NCBI GenBank assembly: GCA_905250115.1
Contig: CAJNOI010000022.1
Location: 248,001-312,000 of the forward strand
Length of the DNA: 64,000 nt
Origin: Adineta steineri
Lineage: Eukaryota; Rotifera; Eurotatoria; Adinetida; Adinetidae
Reading direction: 5' to 3'
How positions within the stretch are numbered: the first letter of the stretch is position 1; every line of letters starts with the position of its first letter. A program made the position numbers and the translations under genes. Positions 58,854 through 64,000 of the stretch are shown here, piece by piece. Below the pieces are notes generated by a model. It was not told the origin of the DNA. It worked only from the letters and a program-made list of their open reading frames with translations, and ran no database searches.

Positions 58854-61800
58854 TCAGTTTGAATTATTTATCTTATAATTTAATTTCCATCGTTGACTAT
58901 GTTCATCATAAACTTCAATTGTTTTAAGAAACGTTCGTCCATCAAAACCTCCAATAACATATAGTTTTTCTTGACATACAGTAATTCCAACTCCAACACG
59001 TGGAATATTTAATTCATTACAATTTCCATTTATACTATTCATTAATTCATTTGTATTTGGATCAAATATTTCAATTGATGTTAATGATGTAACACCATTT
59101 GAACCACCAATAATATATATTCGGTTGTTATATACAACAGCACCACATCCACGACGATTTTCACGCATTGCTGGTCCATTTGACCATTCATTTGTTGATA
59201 AAGTTAAGATTTCACACGATGATAAACATCGATTTGATGTATATCCACCAAAAACATAAATTTTACCATTAAAATATACAGCAGCTGCTTGACTTCGTTC
59301 AGATTTCATAGGATTTAATGTTGACCAAAGATTCGTTTCTGGATTATAACAATAACAACTATTTTTACATGTATCACCTTCGCATCCACCAATTAAATAT
59401 ACCTGAGAATTATCACTACACATTGCTAGAATATATATGTTTTTATAGAAATAACAAAATATGATCAATTAAAGAAATTTTACCTCCATGAGCGACTGGC
59501 CTATCCAGATCTTTTATTGGTACCCATTTATCCATAGACTGTAAATCAAGATATTCACCTGTATTTAATTCTTTTTGTCCATCACTACCACCACAAACAT
59601 AAATTTTATTATTGATTATTGCAGCTGATACTCGACCACGTCGACTAATCATTGGAATAGATAATAAAGTCCATTTATCTTCAATTGGATCAAATTGTTC
59701 GATTGTATCGAGACAATCACCACGATCATATCCACCTTAAATAAGAAATTTATTTATTTATAAAAGAATAGATTTTCATTAAAATGAAACATACCAACAG
59801 CATATATAGAATCGATAGTTGATATAACACCAAAACCACATCGTGCTGTTGTAAGTGAAGCCAATGGAATGTCTTTATCTGTTGTTAATATCGGACCACT
59901 AATACCATTTCCCATATAATGGTCATCACCGTTTCTATCTGTATGAAGAGTATCACCGATTTCAGGTGTATTAACAGTTGATGATGATACGGGTGGTATA
60001 TGAATTGCAACACTTAACATTTTGCCTTTCACAATCGCAATAGCAATATAACTGTATTCTAAGAAAATAAAATTATCAAAACAAAAAATAAATATTTAAA
60101 ATCAACTATGAAAATATACCAGTTGATTGTGCTATATGAATAAATTTTGTTTCAGGTGTATTAGAATTATTTGGTGTATATGATGGTATCTGATTATTAG
60201 TTAATTGTAGACATACGGTTTCGAAAATTGAATTTTCATTTGAATTACTTGATGTTGATGATACTGATGCAGTTCTTTTTGTTGATTTATAACTTTGATA
60301 ATCCTATATATATGAAATATTTAAAAATAAAACTCATATGAAATGAATCGAATTACTTTAATCATATCAGAAAAACTCATATTTTTCTCTTCCATATCCA
60401 TACAGTCATGAAAAGTTTTATCATCATTAATATACAGTAGATGCATCTAAACATTACAAAAAAACGTATTTCTAAATAATCTAGATTTCCTTTATTTGTG
60501 AAATTTTACATACATATTCACCAATTTCTTGAAGAGTTTTATCTCTTTGAAGTTGTTGAACAATCCAATTCAATATCAGATCACACATAATAGTTGTACT
60601 AGGTATTGTGAAATCTAATTTTAGATATGATGAAATTATTAAAGTTATTTATTTATCCTTACCAACTAATTCAAGTTTTATAGATGGTAACGCGTGAAAT
60701 TCACGTGTTTCAAGAACAGCAAAAAAATTATTTTGAATACATTCCGTTGCTTTAGTGCGAAGATCATCATCCACGGCTAATAGACGTGTACCTAAAAAAT
60801 ATATTTTAGTTTATATTCAATATTTATACGAGAGATTGATTTAATTAGTTACTACAGATGTTACTTTAGTTAAATATTTATCTTTAGTAGGTGACATAAG
60901 TGATTAAATATGAGATGACTAGTTTTGAAAAACAAGTGCAACACGGAGGAGTCAAATTTTAAATTAACAGTAGTTAAAGAAGATACTATCGGTTACAAGG
61001 TGATGAAAGTTTGATAACTCATTCGATCGTATTTTTTTACAATACTCTCAAAACGATGATCCAGAAAAACTAAAGAATATTCAAGTTAAATTACTTTCTT
61101 TTTATCAGTCGAAGATTTTTTTTCAAGTCTCTATGAAACAGAGTTCACATTCCTATTCGAATGATAGATAAAGAAGAAATATCTGAAAATCTTGCATATC
61201 TATATATTATTGAGTGCAAAGATTAATATAGATAAACGTGTATTACAAATCTGGAATATTTCGTTTTTTTGAGTACATAGAAATATCAAAAGAACTCGAC
61301 TCGCTATCTATTCTTAATAACAAAATAAATCCAAGAAATGTTGTAGGTCTGATAAGTAAACCTTTCTACCTTATCACATATTTCTTATCTCAACAACAAA
61401 AAAAAAAAATAAGACACATCTAAGCTTTGTATTAGTAAAAATGATTCATATATTAATCAAAGCAAATTAGTTTCTAATTCTATGCATTAATTTTTTGTTA
61501 AGTAAGAGATGAAAATTCTTTTTCAAGTCACCTTTAAAAAATTTGTATCTGATGAGAAACTCTTCTCATAAGTCATAACATACTCAAACAAGTGTGTGCA
61601 GTGAGTTGTTCAGTAAGATAATTTGAACAAGCTTGAAGAATTGTTTCAACACGTAACTGATGCGCAGCTAGATAAACTTTTGGTACCATATCTGATGTTA
61701 ATTGAAAACTAGAAAAAATAATATCATATTTGATTATTTTCTTTATCGTGATAAATAATCTCTTTTACTTACCTTCCTTGATAAATAAATTGAATAATTA

Positions 61801-62137
61801 ATTTTAAAGCTGTATGTTCAAGACCATCAATTTGATAATAGATTTGTTTTTTTGATGATGCATTTGTTTCATCATTAATAAAAAGTTCAAGAAAATAATT
61901 TGAATAACAAGATAATAAAGCACGATGTGCAAATAATTCATGACCTTCAACTGTTAAAATCACATCACATAATTGTCGTTCTTTTCTCATTGCATCCAAA
62001 CATTTTAATGTTTGAATACCCAAAATATTAAAATTTTCATATTTAAGATTTAATTCAATTGTTTCATTATCGATATTTTCAATTGGTTCAATAACAACAA
62101 CAGGCGTTGTTGTTGGTGTTGTTGTTGTTTCACTCAT
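58854..62137 (-). CDS. BTB-BACK-kelch protein, IVNS1ABP-like
   Basis: Probable Cullin-3 adaptor or actin-associated kelch protein. The start at 62137 (MSETTTTP) precedes a Thr/Pro-rich leader and a BTB domain: KYENFNILGIQTLKCLDAMR, then QLCDVILTVEGHELFAHRAL and SNYFLELF. The next exon continues FQLTSDMVPKVYLAAHQLRV. A ~770-bp intron separates it from BACK exons (LLAVDDDLRTKATECIQNNF; FHALPSIKLELV). A disordered linker follows, then six kelch repeats, e.g. AAAIINNKIYVCGGSDGQKE, QAAAVYFNGKIYVFGGYTSN and LYVIGGFDGRTFLKTIEVYD, ending at 58854. The YENF start, the DAMRK-CDV-GHE-AHRALL block and a kelch domain that starts after a long linker resemble IVNS1ABP more than typical KLHLs. It contains about eight short introns. 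Confidence 0.8.
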
Positions 62138-62356
62138 GAGAAAAATTTCAATATATAAATGATTATTTAATATTTGAATTTCGTTTTTACATAGAACAAA
62201 TAAGTAAATAAATGGATTTCGAATAAAACATGGATTGACCAATTATTTTGCGGAGGAATTTATCGAACAGTTTCTACGATTGGTTAAATACTATTTAGCC
62301 TATTGATAAAAAAGAAAACATATTTACTAGATTACTTTACCAACCAAATAAAAAAT

Positions 62357-63250
62357 ATGTCCGATCTTCAACCGGAATCTTTGGAAACATTCGAACGTCT
62401 TTTATCTGAACAAACATCATATATCAATGAAGTTGATCAACAAATTTCGAAATGGACACAATTTCAAAATGATTATCGTCATTTACATACACGTCTTTCA
62501 ACTTTACCTGATCGTTTAACATATGAATGTATGGTACCATTTGGTAAATTAGCATTTATACCTGGTCGTATAGTGCATTCCAATGAAATTCTTGTCTTAT
62601 TGGGTGATAATTATTTTGTTGAACGTACATGTAAACAATCGATTGAAATAGTTAATCGTCGTTTAAAAAATATTAATGAAAATATTGAAAAACATCAGAA
62701 AGAAAAAGAAGTATTTAATCAACAAAAACAATATACAACTAATTTTCTTGATGATAAAACAAAATTTATTGAAATTAAAGAAACTGATGATGATGATAAG
62801 AATAATAAACAAGAAAAAAAAACTTTAAATCGACGTGCAAAATTAACTGAAGATGAAATACGTGAAGAGAGACGTCGTTTACAAGAACGTGCTATGAAAA
62901 TGAATGAAACACAAAAAAAACATGTACATTTCGAAGATGATCATATGGAAGTTGATAGTGATGATGATGATGATGAGGAGGAGGAAATTCCTAACCAACA
63001 ATTTAAAAAAATATGTATTAATCATACAAAATCAAATAATGAACCTATAGGAGATTCATCTCCAGCGCTTTATGCTCACCCTGGAGCTATTGGTAAAACT
63101 GAACCAGCAGTATTTACTGAACCAGTAGCGTTCACTGAAAAATCTGAACCAGTAGCGTTTACTGGAAAAACTATAGAACGACAAGATACAACTACTACTA
63201 CTGAACCACCACCCAAACGATTATCTAAATTTCGAGCTTCACGTCAATAA
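62357..63250 (+). CDS. URI1: Unconventional prefoldin RPB5 interactor (URI1)
   Basis: Prefoldin-like subunit of the R2TP/prefoldin-like complex that helps assemble RNA polymerases by binding RPB5. Single exon, 297 residues. The start is ATG 62357 (MSDLQPESLETF); the frame is open upstream but without an ATG. The prefoldin alpha-type core is visible as a coiled-coil pair around LTYECMVPFGKLAFIPGRIV followed by HSNEILVLLGDNYFVERT. A Lys/Glu-rich helix follows (KLTEDEIREERRRLQERAMK), then HVHFEDD, an Asp/Glu run (about residues 205-220) and a Pro/Thr-rich tail with imperfect repeats of EPVAFTEK. The MVPFGKLAF.PG motif and the acidic segment identify URI1. It ends 55 bp before RPS24. Confidence 0.88.
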   Translation: MSDLQPESLETFERLLSEQTSYINEVDQQISKWTQFQNDYRHLHTRLSTLPDRLTYECMVPFGKLAFIPGRIVHSNEILVLLGDNYFVERTCKQSIEIVNRRLKNINENIEKHQKEKEVFNQQKQYTTNFLDDKTKFIEIKETDDDDKNNKQEKKTLNRRAKLTEDEIREERRRLQERAMKMNETQKKHVHFEDDHMEVDSDDDDDEEEEIPNQQFKKICINHTKSNNEPIGDSSPALYAHPGAIGKTEPAVFTEPVAFTEKSEPVAFTGKTIERQDTTTTTEPPPKRLSKFRASRQ

Positions 63251-63280
63251 AATTTCTTGCTATACATACATATATATATT

Positions 63281-63290
63281 TTTGTTTTAG
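63281..63290 (+). promoter_or_regulatory. Splice-acceptor-like site between URI1 and RPS24
   Basis: TTTGTTTTAG ends 15 bp before the RPS24 ATG, inside a 55-bp intercistronic gap with no room for a promoter of usual size and no donor between. It fits a trans-splicing acceptor for the RPS24 mRNA. The functional assignment is inferred. Confidence 0.5.
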
Positions 63291-63305
63291 ATTAGTGTAT
63301 AAATC

Positions 63306-63704
63306 ATGTCGGATTCTTCATGTACAATCCGTACACGAAAATTTAAATCAAATCGACTTCTTTGTCGTCGACAAATGGTAGTTGATGTACTTCATTCTGA
63401 TCGTGCATCACTCTCGAAAAAAGAAATCCGAGAAAAAGTTGCTCAACTTTATAAAACAACATCTGATCTTGTTTTTTGTTTTGGTTTTCATACAAATTTT
63501 GGTGGAGGTAAATCAACTGGTTTTGCACTTATCTATGATACACTTGATTTTGCAAAAAAATTCGAACCACGTTATCGTCTTACACGTCAAGGTCTTGCTG
63601 AACCAAAGAAAACAGCAAGAAAACAACGTAAAGAACGTAAAAATCGTATGAAAAAAGTACGTGGTACAAAGAAAGCTTCTGTCAAAGATGCCAAGAAAAA
63701 ATAA
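63306..63704 (+). CDS. RPS24: 40S ribosomal protein S24 (eS24)
   Basis: Structural component of the small ribosomal subunit. Single exon, 132 residues. Landmarks: [80 protein letters not shown] and a Lys/Arg-rich C-terminus ending KDAKKK. Length and motif order match animal eS24 throughout. The lack of introns is unusual for a ribosomal protein gene in this window's context but not remarkable for such a short frame. Its position 55 bp after URI1 on the same strand suggests co-transcription. Confidence 0.97.
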   Translation: MSDSSCTIRTRKFKSNRLLCRRQMVVDVLHSDRASLSKKEIREKVAQLYKTTSDLVFCFGFHTNFGGGKSTGFALIYDTLDFAKKFEPRYRLTRQGLAEPKKTARKQRKERKNRMKKVRGTKKASVKDAKKK

Positions 63705-64000
63705 ACAAACAACAACGACGACGACAACAACAAAAAGAAAACAATTCTATGGAACAACATCAACAAATCGTATTGTTTTTGTGTCTTTATTTTATTTTTT
63801 TGTAACATCAAAATATATAACAAGGAAATAAAAAAAAGAATAAAAACATGTAAAAAAATTGCATTATGATAGATATCCAATAATCCGTATGGTTAATGAA
63901 TATGAATTTATCTATTCTACATCGATTTTTTAAGTATTTTTCGATTACACCTAGAATATAGTAGAAGAATATCTGTTGAAATTTCATGTTTGCTTCGAAA
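63705..64000. other. 3' flank of RPS24 to window edge
   Basis: AACAACGACGACGACAACAACAAC low-complexity tract after the stop, and AATAAA-like signals around 63827-63842. No further gene seen. Confidence 0.4.

Noticed and set aside
61238-61423. Frame inside the long kelch-gene intron
   Set aside because: AT-rich with no domain. BTB and BACK exons on either side join in phase without it.

Overview
This is a nuclear window from a small animal genome, most likely a bdelloid rotifer. It is AT-rich. Most introns are only about 45-70 bp, with GT-AG ends. The genes carry animal-type functions (Cys-loop receptor, RagA, EDC4, PGAP2, KLHL, SLC25A44). Several families are typical of bdelloid gene sets: FG-GAP/VCBS propellers behind Ser/Thr linkers, NHL propellers, F-box proteins with 28-residue LRR exons, and wax-synthase-like genes. 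GTGTGG-type tracts resembling the bdelloid telomere unit TGTGGG also occur. The species assignment is inference.

Region by region. 1-20.6 kb is dense housekeeping: histidine ammonia-lyase (-, runs off the left edge), an unknown disordered protein (-), V-ATPase subunit B (+, two possible first exons), eIF1 (+), a GLTP/CPTP lipid-transfer protein (+), an 81-residue membrane protein rebuilt from three tiny exons (-), a mucin-like type I membrane protein (+), a PhyH dioxygenase (-), TMEM144 (+), GAR1 (-), SNX3 (-), PGAP2 (+) and an intronless wax-synthase-like gene (+). 20.6-29 kb is accessory: a decayed hAT transposase, a secreted PAN-like/Ser-Thr/FG-GAP propeller protein that looks like one gene split by a 1.3-kb intron, and a tandemly duplicated ~0.85-kb non-coding unit. 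29-42 kb holds RagA (+), a TMEM179-like protein (-), EDC4 (+), SLC25A44 (+), a 64-bp hAT MITE with a perfect 8-bp target duplication, and a CaMK-like pseudokinase (+). 42-53 kb is the second accessory block: an orphan C-terminal exon after an assembly gap, an F-box/LRR gene (-) and a stonustoxin-family/FN3/Cys-rich/NHL fusion (+). 54-64 kb returns to conserved genes: a GABA-A-like receptor (-), a BORCS7-like protein (+), an IVNS1ABP-like BTB-kelch protein (-), URI1 (+) and RPS24 (+).

The genes do not form one pathway. The most unusual signals are five copies of a foldback element built from GTGTGG-like tracts, three of them in or near the SNTX/NHL gene; the SNTX-NHL fusion with a possible membrane-anchored read-through form; the pseudokinase; and the alternative V-ATPase B starts. 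Several genes have a splice acceptor just before the ATG with no obvious donor, which fits the spliced-leader trans-splicing known in bdelloids. Exon structures were read by eye from GT/AG sites, reading phase and family knowledge; no alignment or database search was run.
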